The notes beneath the pieces are model-generated. The model was not told where the DNA came from. It searched no databases and worked only from the letters and a program-made list of their open reading frames with translations. A DNA stretch of 64,000 nt from [Actinomadura] parvosata subsp. kistnae (lineage in GTDB: Bacteria > Actinomycetota > Actinomycetes > Streptosporangiales > Streptosporangiaceae), in NCBI RefSeq assembly GCF_900323885.1, contig NZ_OOHJ01000018.1, forward strand, positions 3,769,001-3,833,000, read 5' to 3'. Shown here one piece after another: positions 8,348 to 16,317 of this stretch. Within the stretch, counting starts at the first letter, position 1, and every line of letters starts with the position of its first letter. The position numbers and the translations under genes are program-made.

Positions 8348-9324
8348 CAGCCGGCCACCATGTCGCGCAGGTCGTCGACCGACAGCCACTGCTCGTTGGT
8401 GTCGGAGCGGTAGGAGAAGCCCTCGGGCAGCAGCTCGCCGGACTGCGGCGGCTTGTAACCCCAGGTGGCGATCGTGGGCTGGACGACGAACCGGTCTTCG
8501 AGACGGAGGGTCCTGCGGCCGTCGTCGGGGCCGATCATCTCCTCGTGCAGCTTCTCGCCGGGCCGCACGCCGATCTCGTAGATCGAGCTGCTGGGGGCCA
8601 GTGCCTCGGCCAGGTCGGTGATGCGCATGCTGGGGATGCGCGGCACGTACAGCTCGCCGCCCTGCATGAGGTCGAAGGAGTCGACCACGAACCTGACGGC
8701 CTGCTCCAGCGTGATCCAGAACCTGGTCATGCGCTTGTCGGTGATCGGCAGGCTGCTGCCCTGCTGCGCCAGCCGCTGGAACAGCGGGATGACCGAGCCC
8801 CTGCTGCCGACGACGTTGCCGTAGCGGACGACGGAGAAGCGGGTCTCGTGGGCGGCGGCGTAGTGGTTGGCCGAGACGAAGAGCTTGTCGGCGACCAGCT
8901 TGGTGGCGCCGTAGAGGTTGATCGGGCTGGAGGCCTTGTCGGTGGACAGCGCGACGACCTTGCGGACGCCGCAGTCGATGGCGGCCTCCACGACGTTCTG
9001 GGAGCCGGCCACGTTGGTGCGGACGTACTCGAACGGGTTGTACTCGGCGGTGTCGACCTGCTTGAGCGCGGCGGCGTGGACGACGTAGTCGATGCCGTGC
9101 ATGGCGCGGGTGAGCCGGTCGCGGTCGCGGATGTCGCCGATGAACCAGCGCAGCCGCTCGTCGTCGCCGAAGAGCTGCCGGGTCTCGTACTGCTTGAGCT
9201 CGTCGCGGGAGAAGACCACCAGGCGCCGGACCGCGAGCGAGTCGAGCGCGTGACGGATGAACGCCTTGCCGAAGGACCCCGTGCCTCCGGTGATCAGAAT
9301 CGACGATCCACTGAGAATGCTCAC
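8347..9324 (-). CDS. pseB: UDP-GlcNAc 4,6-dehydratase, inverting (PseB)
   Basis: An extended SDR of 325 residues that starts pseudaminic acid synthesis by dehydrating UDP-GlcNAc with C5 epimerisation. The nucleotide-binding GGTGSFGKAF lies at the N-terminus, followed by FSRDELKQYE and STDKA with an NLYGATK active-site block, all typical of PseB/FlaA1. An upstream ORF extension is rejected because the GTG at 9324 has AGGGGG four bases before it and places the glycine motif at residues 13-19. First gene of the minus-strand pseBC pair, it is divergent from pseF across 103 bp. Confidence 0.93.
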   Translation of the reverse strand: MSILSGSSILITGGTGSFGKAFIRHALDSLAVRRLVVFSRDELKQYETRQLFGDDERLRWFIGDIRDRDRLTRAMHGIDYVVHAAALKQVDTAEYNPFEYVRTNVAGSQNVVEAAIDCGVRKVVALSTDKASSPINLYGATKLVADKLFVSANHYAAAHETRFSVVRYGNVVGSRGSVIPLFQRLAQQGSSLPITDKRMTRFWITLEQAVRFVVDSFDLMQGGELYVPRIPSMRITDLAEALAPSSSIYEIGVRPGEKLHEEMIGPDDGRRTLRLEDRFVVQPTIATWGYKPPQSGELLPEGFSYRSDTNEQWLSVDDLRDMVAG

Positions 9325-9427
9325 GTGGCCCCCTGAAATCGCGCTAACGCGCTGTCGTCGTCGTGGCTCGCGGTAGCATAGCGCGATCGACCAATCACGC
9401 GCTGTCACACGGGGGAATGGGGCTTCG
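9325..9427. promoter_or_regulatory. Divergent pseB/pseF intergenic region
   Basis: These 103 bp separate two divergent pse transcription units, so both promoters must lie here. TAGCAT at 9373-9378 could be a -10 box for pseF. No clear -35 box or operator is visible. The ribosome site of pseB (AGGGGG on the minus strand) is the only element I can place with confidence. Confidence 0.35.
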
Positions 9428-10156
9428 GTGCGTATTGTCGGAATTGTTCAGGCCCGTATGGGATCAACACGTCTACCCGGAAAGGTACTGAGAGAGCTGG
9501 GCGGCCGTTCCGTGCTCGGCTGGGTGGTCCGCGCCGCGCGCGAGGCGGGTGCCCTCGACGACCTCGTCGTCGCCACCACGACCGAGCCGGCCGACGACGC
9601 CGTCGTCGCCGAGTGCCACCGGCTGGGCGTGGCCTGCCACCGGGGGCCCGTCGACGACGTGCTCACCCGGTTCGCGCAGGTGCTGGAGGGGCGGCGGTGG
9701 GACGCCGTGATGCGGTTCACCGCCGACTGCCCGCTGCTCGACCCGGAGGTCATCAGGGAGGCGGCGCTGGTCTTCCGCGCCGTGCCGGGGCTCGACTACC
9801 TGAGCACCAGCCTGGCGCGCACGCTGCCGCGCGGGGTGGACGTGGAGCTCGCGAGCCGGGCCGCGTTCGCCCGCGCCGACGCCGAGGCCACCGGCTTCCA
9901 CCGCACGCACGTCACGTCCTACCTCTACGAGCATCCCGGCGACGCCCGGCTGCTCGGCCTCGCCTACCGTCCCGCCGCCGACGACCTGCGCGTCACCCTC
10001 GACACCGAGGACGACTGGCGGCTGCTCAGCGCCGTGGTGGCCGAGCTGGGCGACCGGTGCGTGCCGGTCAGGAAGCTGGTGAGCTGGCTGCGCGAGCGGC
10101 CCGAGGTGCGCGGGCTCAACGCCCACGTACGGCAGAAGGCCCTGCAGGACGCGTGA
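9428..10156 (+). CDS. pseF: Pseudaminic acid cytidylyltransferase (SpsF/PseF-like)
   Basis: A 242-residue nucleotidyltransferase of the SpsF/CMP-NeuNAc-synthetase-like family. The N-terminal IVQARMGSTRLPGK is the CTP-binding signature, and FTADCPLLDP near residue 100 carries the metal-binding Asp. In this setting it should activate pseudaminic acid to CMP-pseudaminic acid, the final step. The GTG start at 9428 is preceded by a GGGG run. Its stop overlaps the pseG start as GTGA. The first codons are less GC-rich than the rest. The exact sugar specificity is inferred from the neighbouring pse genes. Confidence 0.85.
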   Translation: MRIVGIVQARMGSTRLPGKVLRELGGRSVLGWVVRAAREAGALDDLVVATTTEPADDAVVAECHRLGVACHRGPVDDVLTRFAQVLEGRRWDAVMRFTADCPLLDPEVIREAALVFRAVPGLDYLSTSLARTLPRGVDVELASRAAFARADAEATGFHRTHVTSYLYEHPGDARLLGLAYRPAADDLRVTLDTEDDWRLLSAVVAELGDRCVPVRKLVSWLRERPEVRGLNAHVRQKALQDA

Positions 10157-11136
10157 GCGGCCCGGCGCACCCCGCGCGGGTGGGCTTCCGCTGCGACGCC
10201 GGGGTGAAGAGCGGGGTCGGCCATCTCGTGCGCTGCGTGGCGCTGGCCGAAGAGCTGTGCGCGCGGGGCGTCGGGGTGGTCTTCCTCGGCGAGGTCTGCG
10301 GGTCCGCCTGGGCGCGGGCCCAGCTCACCGAGCGGGGGCTGCCGCTGGTGCCCGCGCCGCGCGAGCCCGCCCGGCTGGCCGCGCTGGCCTGCGAGCTGCG
10401 CCTCGACGCCGTGGTGCTCGACTCCTACGACCTGCCCGCCGAGACCGGCGCGGTGCTGCGGGACGCCCGCTTCGCCGTGCTGGCCCTCATGGACGGCGAC
10501 CCGCTGGGCCAGGAGGCCGACCTCTACCTCGACCAGAACCTCGGCGCCGAGCGGCGGCCCTTCCCGCTGCCGGCCCGCCGGCTGGCCGGGGCCCGGTACG
10601 CGTTGCTGCGCGACAGCGTGCGCGGCCGCACCCGGGCGGCACCCGGAAACGGGGCGCCCCCGAACGTGCTGTGCTTCTTCGGCGGCACGGACAGCGGCGG
10701 CGTCGCCCCGGCGTGGGCGCGGGCGCTCAACGCGACGGGCAGGCCCTTTCGCGGCACGGTCGTCAGCCCGTCGCCGTTCGAGGCGGGCGGGCCGATCACG
10801 GTGATCCCGCCGACCGACCGGCTGCCCGAGCTGATGGCGGCGGCCGACCTGGTGGTGACGGCGGCCGGGTCGGCCATCTGGGAGCTGCTGCACCTTGGCG
10901 TGCCCACGGCGCTGACGTGGGTGGCCGACAACCAGCGCATCGGCTACGACGAGCTGGTGGGGCGGGGCGCGGCGGCGGGGCTGGGCCGGGTGCCTTCGGA
11001 GCCGGCGGCGACCGGCACGCTGGCCCGCCTGCTCGCCGACCCCGCCGCCCGCGAGGAGCTGGGGCGGCGGGGGAGCGGCCTGGTGGACGGCCGGGGCCGC
11101 GAGCGCGTCGCCGACGCCCTCCTCGCACTCTGTTAG
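10153..11136 (+). CDS. pseG: UDP-2,4-diacetamido-2,4,6-trideoxy-altropyranose hydrolase (PseG)
   Basis: A GT-B-fold hydrolase of 327 residues that removes UDP to give 2,4-diacetamido-2,4,6-trideoxy-L-altrose. The N-terminal FRCDAGVKSGVGHLVRC is the PseG glycine-rich loop with the catalytic His, and GGTDSGG near residue 175 and TAAGSAIWELLHLGVP near 235 bind the nucleotide. The start is the GTG overlapping the pseF TGA. The gene ends at 11136, a single base before the stop codon of the convergent pseI, so no independent terminator fits between them. Confidence 0.92.
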   Translation: MSGPAHPARVGFRCDAGVKSGVGHLVRCVALAEELCARGVGVVFLGEVCGSAWARAQLTERGLPLVPAPREPARLAALACELRLDAVVLDSYDLPAETGAVLRDARFAVLALMDGDPLGQEADLYLDQNLGAERRPFPLPARRLAGARYALLRDSVRGRTRAAPGNGAPPNVLCFFGGTDSGGVAPAWARALNATGRPFRGTVVSPSPFEAGGPITVIPPTDRLPELMAAADLVVTAAGSAIWELLHLGVPTALTWVADNQRIGYDELVGRGAAAGLGRVPSEPAATGTLARLLADPAAREELGRRGSGLVDGRGRERVADALLALC

Positions 11137-11137
11137 A

Positions 11138-12181
11138 TCAGATGAGGTCCCAGCTCAGCGGGGTGCCGAAGGGCACGTCCCGGGTGAACCGGCGGCCCAT
11201 CACCTGCCCGGCCGCGTCGGGGGGCAGGCCGCCCGCGGGCCGGATCGAGCGCACGTTCTCGGGGGTGACGGGCTCGCCCGCCCTGACGTCCCGCACCACG
11301 TACAGGGACCGGCGGAACCGCAGCCCCTCCCGCTCGGAGGGGCGCGGCCCGATCGCCACTTCGCCCAGCGACTGCCAGGCCCGCTCGCTCTCCACCACCA
11401 GCGCCGCCAGCTCGGCCGGTTCCAGCGAGAAGGCCGCGTCCACGCCGCCGTCGTCGCGCGACAGCGTGACGTGCTTCTCGATCAGGCAGGCGCCCAGCGC
11501 GACCGCCGCCAGCGCGGCGCCGATCCCCGGCGTGTGGTCGGACAGCCCCACGACCTCGCCCGTGACCGCGGCCAGCAGCGGCAGCGCGCGCAGGTTGCTC
11601 TCGGAGGGCGCGGCCGGATAGGACGCCGTGCACGACAGCACGGCGAGCTGCGTGCACCCGGCCTCGCGCGCCGCCGACACCGCGGCCTCGATCTCGGCGA
11701 CGGTGGCCATGCCGGTGGAGATGATCAGCGGCTTGCCCGTGCCGGCGGCCAGCCGGATCAGCGGCAGGTCCACGATCTCCGAAGAGGCGATCTTGTACGC
11801 CGGCGCGCCCAGCTTCTCCAGCAGTTCGACCGCCGTGGGGTCGAACGGCGCCGAGAACGCCGCCAGCCCCAGCTCCCGCGCCCGCTCGAAGATCGGCTCG
11901 TGCCACTCCCACGGCGTGTGGGCCCGCTCGAACAGCCGGTAAAGGCTCTCCCCGCCCCACAGCTCGTGCCCGTCGCCCACCCGGAACGGCGGCGCGTCGC
12001 AGTCGATGGTCAGCGTGTCGGGCGTGTACGTCTGCAGCTTCACCGCGTGCGCCCCGGCGACGGCCACCGCGTCGACGATGTCGAGCGCCCGCCGCAGGCT
12101 GCCGTTGTGGTTGCCGGACAGCTCGGCCACGACGTACGGCGGCTGCCCCGGCCCGATCGCCCGTCCTCCGATGGAGATCAT
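11138..12181 (-). CDS. pseI: Pseudaminic acid synthase (PseI)
   Basis: A NeuB-family synthase of 347 residues that condenses 2,4-diacetamido-2,4,6-trideoxy-L-altrose with phosphoenolpyruvate. The TIM-barrel part contains AELSGNHNG near residues 19-27, VKLQTYTPDT near 47, KIASSE, STGMAT and LSDHTPG, ending with an EKHVTLSR block. The C-terminal SAF (antifreeze-like) domain follows with FRRSLYVVRDV and GEPVTPENVRSIRP. The ATG overlaps the upstream pseH stop as ATGA. The AELSGNHNG motif is more like PseI than the AEIGxNH of NeuB or LegI. Confidence 0.94.
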   Translation of the reverse strand: MISIGGRAIGPGQPPYVVAELSGNHNGSLRRALDIVDAVAVAGAHAVKLQTYTPDTLTIDCDAPPFRVGDGHELWGGESLYRLFERAHTPWEWHEPIFERARELGLAAFSAPFDPTAVELLEKLGAPAYKIASSEIVDLPLIRLAAGTGKPLIISTGMATVAEIEAAVSAAREAGCTQLAVLSCTASYPAAPSESNLRALPLLAAVTGEVVGLSDHTPGIGAALAAVALGACLIEKHVTLSRDDGGVDAAFSLEPAELAALVVESERAWQSLGEVAIGPRPSEREGLRFRRSLYVVRDVRAGEPVTPENVRSIRPAGGLPPDAAGQVMGRRFTRDVPFGTPLSWDLI

Positions 12182-12669
12182 CGGCCTTCCTTCCTGATCT
12201 CGAAGGTCACGGCCTCGCGCGGCACGCCGTCGACGACCTGCCGGCGCCTGCCCACTTCCGCGAACCCGAAGCGCCTGTGCAGCCGCATCACCGGCTCGTT
12301 GCCGTCGAGCACCTCGCCGCGCAGCCTGCTCAGCCCGAGCGGGCCGAAGGCGTGCCCGACGGCCGCCCGCTCCAGCCCGATCCAGGCCGGCAGCAGGGCC
12401 CCCTGCCGCTCCAGCGTGTCGAGGTCGAGGTAGTAGCCCCAGGTGGCGCTCTCCGGTGTCAGGTCGGAGTAGGTCACCACCCCCGTCGCGACGCCGTGGT
12501 GGTCGTAGATCAGCACGCGCCTGCTCGGGTCGGTGCGGACGGCCGCCCACCAGCGCAGGTGCTCGTCCTCGGTGATCTCGTGGGTGGTGAAGCTGGCGGC
12601 GCGCACGCGCGGATGGTTGCGCCAGCGGCGCATGGCGGCCAGATCATCGCCCCGGACGTCTCTGAGCAC
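12178..12669 (-). CDS. pseH: Pse-pathway GNAT N-acyltransferase (PseH)
   Basis: A GNAT-fold transferase of 163 residues, like PseH, which N-acetylates C4 of UDP-4-amino-4,6-dideoxy-AltNAc. It begins VLRDVRGDDLAAMRRWRNHP, and the acyl-CoA-binding half contains LSRLRGEVLDGNEPVMRLHRR, a typical GNAT C-terminus. The GTG at 12669 has AGGGGG six bases upstream and is preferred over the ATG 39 bases earlier. It is coupled to pseI by an ATGA overlap. Whether its acyl donor is acetyl-CoA or another acyl group, perhaps from the nearby ACP system, cannot be told from the sequence. Confidence 0.87.
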   Translation of the reverse strand: MLRDVRGDDLAAMRRWRNHPRVRAASFTTHEITEDEHLRWWAAVRTDPSRRVLIYDHHGVATGVVTYSDLTPESATWGYYLDLDTLERQGALLPAWIGLERAAVGHAFGPLGLSRLRGEVLDGNEPVMRLHRRFGFAEVGRRRQVVDGVPREAVTFEIRKEGR

Positions 12670-12827
12670 CGTGTCCCCCTGACTCTTCGTGCTCGATCTC
12701 TTGCACAAGGTAGCGGATTACGCGTCCGGTAAAGAGCTCATCAGGGACGGCCATCGGAGCGGGAATCCGATCGGCGCTCACGGCATGCTGCCCTCGACCC
12801 GGTACCGAACCAAGGAGCGATCCCGGC

Positions 12828-14273
12828 ATGATCCCCCTGCTCAGCGTCATCGTCCCGATCTACAACGTGGAGCCGTACCTGGCCGAGTGCCTCAAATCCC
12901 TGGCCGCGCAGACCCTGGAGGACATCGAGGTGATCCTCGTGGACGACGGCTCCGTGGACGGCAGCCGGCGCGTCGCCGAGGACTTCGCGGCGGCGGACGA
13001 CCGCTTCGTGCTGGTCGGCCAGCGCAACCTGGGGCCGGGGCCGGCTCGTAACCAGGGGCTGCGGCGGGCGCGGGGCACGTACCTGGCCTTCGCGGACGGG
13101 GACGACGTGGTGCCGCCCGAGGCGTACGAGGTGCTGGTGGGCAGCCTCTCGGAGACCGGCTCCGACCTGGCGTGCGGCGCGGTGCGGCGGCTCGTGGACG
13201 GCGGGCTGGAGGAGTCCGTCCTGCACGAGAAGGTGTTCAGGCGCCCGCAGCTGTGCACGCACATCACCGACAAGCAGGTGCTGGTCAGGGACCGCACCGT
13301 GTGGAACAAGGTCTACCGGCGCGAGTTCTGGGAGCGGGCGGGGCTGGCGTTCCCGTCGGGCATCTACGAGGACGTGCCGGTCGCCATGCAGGCGCACGTG
13401 CTGGCGACCAGCGTGGACATGGTGGGCGACGTCGTCTACCACTGGCGCAAGCGCGACGAGGAGGGGGAGACCTCGATCACGCAGCGCCGCTCCGAGCTGC
13501 CGAACCTGAGCGAGCGGCTGGCAGCGATCCGCTCGGTGCGCGCCTTCCTCGACGAGCGGGCGCCGGAGCTGCTGGACGGCTTCGACGCGCTGGTGCTGGA
13601 GAAGGACACGGTGTTCCTGTTCCAGGCGCTGGAGCACTGCGAGGGGGATCCGGGGCCGCTGCTGGAGCTGGGGCACGCCTGGCTGGCCGCGCTGGGCCCG
13701 CACGTGCTCGACAGCGCGCCGTCGCTGCGCCGCCTGGAGCTGCACCTGCTGCGGCGCGGGCTGGTCGCGGAGCTGCGTACGGTGCGCGAGTTCCGGCGCG
13801 GTCGCGAGGACGTCACCCGCGTGCGCCCGCGCGGGCTGCGCACCACCAACTGGTACGGCGACTACCCCTTCTTCCGCGACCGCCGCCTGCGCATCCCGGA
13901 CGAGGTGTTCGACGCCCGCGAGGAGCTCAAGCTGGTCGCCAGGCTCGAGTCGTGCGAGTGGACCGGGGCCGGCTACCGGCTGCGCGTGTACGTGGGGATC
14001 CACCGCGTCGAGCGCAAGGTGCCGAAGGTCGCCCTGTGGCTCAGCGACGGTCAGCGGCGCATCCCGCTGGAGGTCCGGCGGCGCGGCCGGTACGGCGTGG
14101 TGGCCGCGGTGGACCCGGACCGGCTCGAAGGCGGCGGCCCGTGGCGGCTCCAGGTGCGGGCCGAGATGCGCGGCCTGGTGCTGAAGGGCTGGTGCCGGGA
14201 CGACGCGAGCGGCGGCGTGTGGCGGTTGTCCGTGCCGGGTTGGTCAAGAAGCGGCATGGACATCCCCCAGTAG
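12828..14273 (+). CDS. GT2 glycosyltransferase, wall-polymer type
   Basis: A GT-A-fold transferase of 481 residues: LLSVIVPIYNVEPYLAEC at the start, VDDGS near 43, FADGDDVV near 90 and the NKVYRREFW block near 163. It is a clear paralogue of the GT2 at 5210, sharing WNKVYRR, YEDxPVAM and VVYHWR segments and the WYGDYP junction before a shorter beta-rich tail. AAGGAG at 12812-12817 supports the ATG. It is divergent from pseHI and begins a plus-strand run with a CDP-alcohol phosphatidyltransferase and a sulfotransferase. The acceptor is probably the growing wall polymer. Confidence 0.88.
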   Translation: MIPLLSVIVPIYNVEPYLAECLKSLAAQTLEDIEVILVDDGSVDGSRRVAEDFAAADDRFVLVGQRNLGPGPARNQGLRRARGTYLAFADGDDVVPPEAYEVLVGSLSETGSDLACGAVRRLVDGGLEESVLHEKVFRRPQLCTHITDKQVLVRDRTVWNKVYRREFWERAGLAFPSGIYEDVPVAMQAHVLATSVDMVGDVVYHWRKRDEEGETSITQRRSELPNLSERLAAIRSVRAFLDERAPELLDGFDALVLEKDTVFLFQALEHCEGDPGPLLELGHAWLAALGPHVLDSAPSLRRLELHLLRRGLVAELRTVREFRRGREDVTRVRPRGLRTTNWYGDYPFFRDRRLRIPDEVFDAREELKLVARLESCEWTGAGYRLRVYVGIHRVERKVPKVALWLSDGQRRIPLEVRRRGRYGVVAAVDPDRLEGGGPWRLQVRAEMRGLVLKGWCRDDASGGVWRLSVPGWSRSGMDIPQ

Positions 14274-14303
14274 TTCCAGACAGTAATCGTCCCGGCGCGC
14301 CGC

Positions 14304-15212
14304 GTGGTCATGCTGGGAGGCATGAGGACCTATTCGCTGGATGACGTCTACGAGACACGCAAGCGGAGAGACTCTTGGTGGACCGTGTATTTCGTGGACC
14401 CGGTCGCCTGCCGGGTCGCACTGCCCGTCGCCAACCGCACCCGGATGACACCCAACGGACTCACGGTGCTCTCGCTGGTCCTCGGCATGGTGTCGGCCGC
14501 CTGTTTCGCATCGAACCAGCTCATAGCGGGCGCGGCCTTCTTCTATCTGAGCTTCATGATCGACTGCGTGGACGGCAAAATCGCCCGCCTCAAGGGCACG
14601 GGGACGCCCTTCGGCCTCTGGCTGGACTACGTGGGCGACCGGATCAGGGTGGTCCTGTGCGCCGGGGGGCTGGCGTACGGGCAGTACGCGCTGACCGGCG
14701 ACGTGCGCTACGTGGTGCTCGGCGCGGCGGTGGCGGTCCTGGACCTGTTCCGGTACGTCAACGCGCCGCAGATGAAGCGCGTGCGCGACGCCATCAGGGA
14801 GGAGCGCCAGGAACGCGATCCCCTGTCGGAGCCGGACACCCTCACGGACGCGGACGCCCTCACGGACCCGGATCCGGACCCGCTGCCCGCACAAGAGTCC
14901 GCGCAGGAGCCCGAGCGCGCGCCGCTGGGGCGGGCGGGCCGGCCGCGCGGCCTCCTGCGGCTCTTCCGGCGGCTCAACCGGTTCCTGGCCCGCCATCGCG
15001 TCCGATCGCACCTGGTGAGCGGCATCGAGTTTCACGCGGCGGTGTTCGTGATCGCGCCCCTTGCGGGGGCATGGGCGCTGATCCCGCTCGCCGCGCTGTC
15101 GGGGCTCCTGCTGCTCGCCAACGAGGTCTTCCTTGTCTACCGGATGTGGCTCTTCGCGCGCAGGCACGGCGCGGGCTCGCCTCAGGAGAGCCGAGAGCAC
15201 GTTCTCGTCTAG
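14304..15212 (+). CDS. CDP-alcohol phosphatidyltransferase family protein
   Basis: An integral membrane enzyme of about 302 residues with the family signature DG-x2-AR-x8-G-x3-D-x3-D visible as DGKIARL...GLWLDYVGD near residue 93. Such enzymes move an alcohol phosphate from, or onto, a CDP-activated group. Several hydrophobic segments surround the motif, and one more pair lies near the C-terminus. A polar insert rich in Asp/Pro/Glu (about residues 170-205) interrupts the membrane core. The start is uncertain: GTG 14304, ATG 14310 and ATG 14322 are in frame and none has a well-spaced ribosome site. It may attach a phospho-alcohol to the polymer or make its lipid anchor. Confidence 0.85.
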   Translation: MVMLGGMRTYSLDDVYETRKRRDSWWTVYFVDPVACRVALPVANRTRMTPNGLTVLSLVLGMVSAACFASNQLIAGAAFFYLSFMIDCVDGKIARLKGTGTPFGLWLDYVGDRIRVVLCAGGLAYGQYALTGDVRYVVLGAAVAVLDLFRYVNAPQMKRVRDAIREERQERDPLSEPDTLTDADALTDPDPDPLPAQESAQEPERAPLGRAGRPRGLLRLFRRLNRFLARHRVRSHLVSGIEFHAAVFVIAPLAGAWALIPLAALSGLLLLANEVFLVYRMWLFARRHGAGSPQESREHVLV

Positions 15213-15233
15213 TTTTTCGGGGGTTAGTACGAC

Positions 15234-16271
15234 ATGTCCGACCGGCCAGTCTTCGTCATCGGATGTCCGCGGTCCGGCACCACGATGCTCCAGCTCATGC
15301 TCCACTCGCACCCCCGCATGGCGGTGCCACCGGAGACGCGCTTCCTCGTTCCCGCTTATTACCGCCGCCGCACGTGGGGCGACCTGCGGGTCGCCCAGCG
15401 GCGCCGCGCCCTCGCGGAGTGGATCGCGACCGACCGCAGCACCAAGTTCCGCGAGCTCAAGATCGACAAGAACGAGTTCGTCCGGCAGGCGGTCGAGGGC
15501 CCCGGCTCGCTCGGCTCGGTCATCGGCACGGCGTTCCGCATGTACGCCGACCGCTTCGACAAGGCCCGCTGGGGCGACAAGCGGCCCAGCTACGTCAAGC
15601 AGGTGGACCTGCTGCTGCGGCTCTTCCCCGACGCCCAGTTCATCCACCTCATCAGGGACGGCCGCGACTGCGTCGCCTCGCTGAAGGAGATGCCCTGGTA
15701 CACCCTCGACTCCTTCCACGCCGTCTCCACCTGGGCCGAGGCCATCGACGCGGGCGGCCGGCTCAAGCGCACGCTCGCCTCCGACACCTACTACGAGCTG
15801 CGTTACGAGGACCTCACCGACGACCCGATGACCGAGCTGAAGAAGCTCTGCCACTTCCTCGACGAGGACTTCTCGCCGTCGATGATCTCGCCCCGCGAGG
15901 CCGCCAGCGTCGCGGTGCCGCAGCACAAGGTCTGGCACAGCAACACCCACCGCGAGGTCACCCGCAGCCGCGTCGGGAGCTGGTCGAACCGGCTCGACGA
16001 CTGGGAGATCGCCCTGTGCGAGCACATGCTGGGGGACCGGCTGGAGTCCATGGGGTACGAGCTGAGCGGGGCGCCGAAGCCGGCCAAGGAGCACGTGGTG
16101 GCCTGCCAGAAGACGATGCAGAAGCGCAAGGCGTCCCGGATGCGCAAGAGCATGCGTGACCGCTTCAACCGGCTGAGGGAGCCCAGCCCCGTCGCCGCCC
16201 TCCTCACCACCCGGCAGCGGTCGCTGGCGGGGGTGCCGCAGCAGCGCAAGGAGCTGACCGAGCCGGTCTGA
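15234..16271 (+). CDS. Sulfotransferase family protein
   Basis: A 345-residue cytosolic sulfotransferase. The PAPS 5'-phosphosulfate loop FVIGCPRSGTTMLQ is at residues 7-20, and a 3'-phosphate-binding block HLIRDGRDCVAS lies near 138. The C-terminus is basic and may touch the membrane or an anionic polymer. It begins 22 bases after the CDP-alcohol phosphatidyltransferase gene, with a GGGGGT run upstream, so the two are probably co-transcribed. In this locus the likely acceptor is a sugar of the surface polymer or a lipid-linked precursor. That target is inferred. Confidence 0.88.
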   Translation: MSDRPVFVIGCPRSGTTMLQLMLHSHPRMAVPPETRFLVPAYYRRRTWGDLRVAQRRRALAEWIATDRSTKFRELKIDKNEFVRQAVEGPGSLGSVIGTAFRMYADRFDKARWGDKRPSYVKQVDLLLRLFPDAQFIHLIRDGRDCVASLKEMPWYTLDSFHAVSTWAEAIDAGGRLKRTLASDTYYELRYEDLTDDPMTELKKLCHFLDEDFSPSMISPREAASVAVPQHKVWHSNTHREVTRSRVGSWSNRLDDWEIALCEHMLGDRLESMGYELSGAPKPAKEHVVACQKTMQKRKASRMRKSMRDRFNRLREPSPVAALLTTRQRSLAGVPQQRKELTEPV

Positions 16272-16280
16272 CCCGGCTCC

Positions 16281-16313
16281 CGCCGCCGTGCTCCCCCGGG
16301 GAGCGCGGCGGCG
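16281..16313. terminator. Bidirectional hairpin between convergent genes
   Basis: A 14-bp inverted repeat CGCCGCCGTGCTCC / GGAGCGCGGCGGCG with one G-T pair and a 5-base loop fills the 46-bp gap between the sulfotransferase and the convergent GT4 gene. There is no long T run on either side, as is common in high-GC actinomycetes. Confidence 0.8.
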
Positions 16314-16317
16314 CGGG

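Noticed and set aside
11138..12181. Assignment as sialic acid or legionaminic acid synthase
   Set aside because: The synthase motif and the accompanying PseB, PseC, PseG and PseH types point to the altro-configured pseudaminic route and not to a NeuC- or LegG-type hydrolysing epimerase route.
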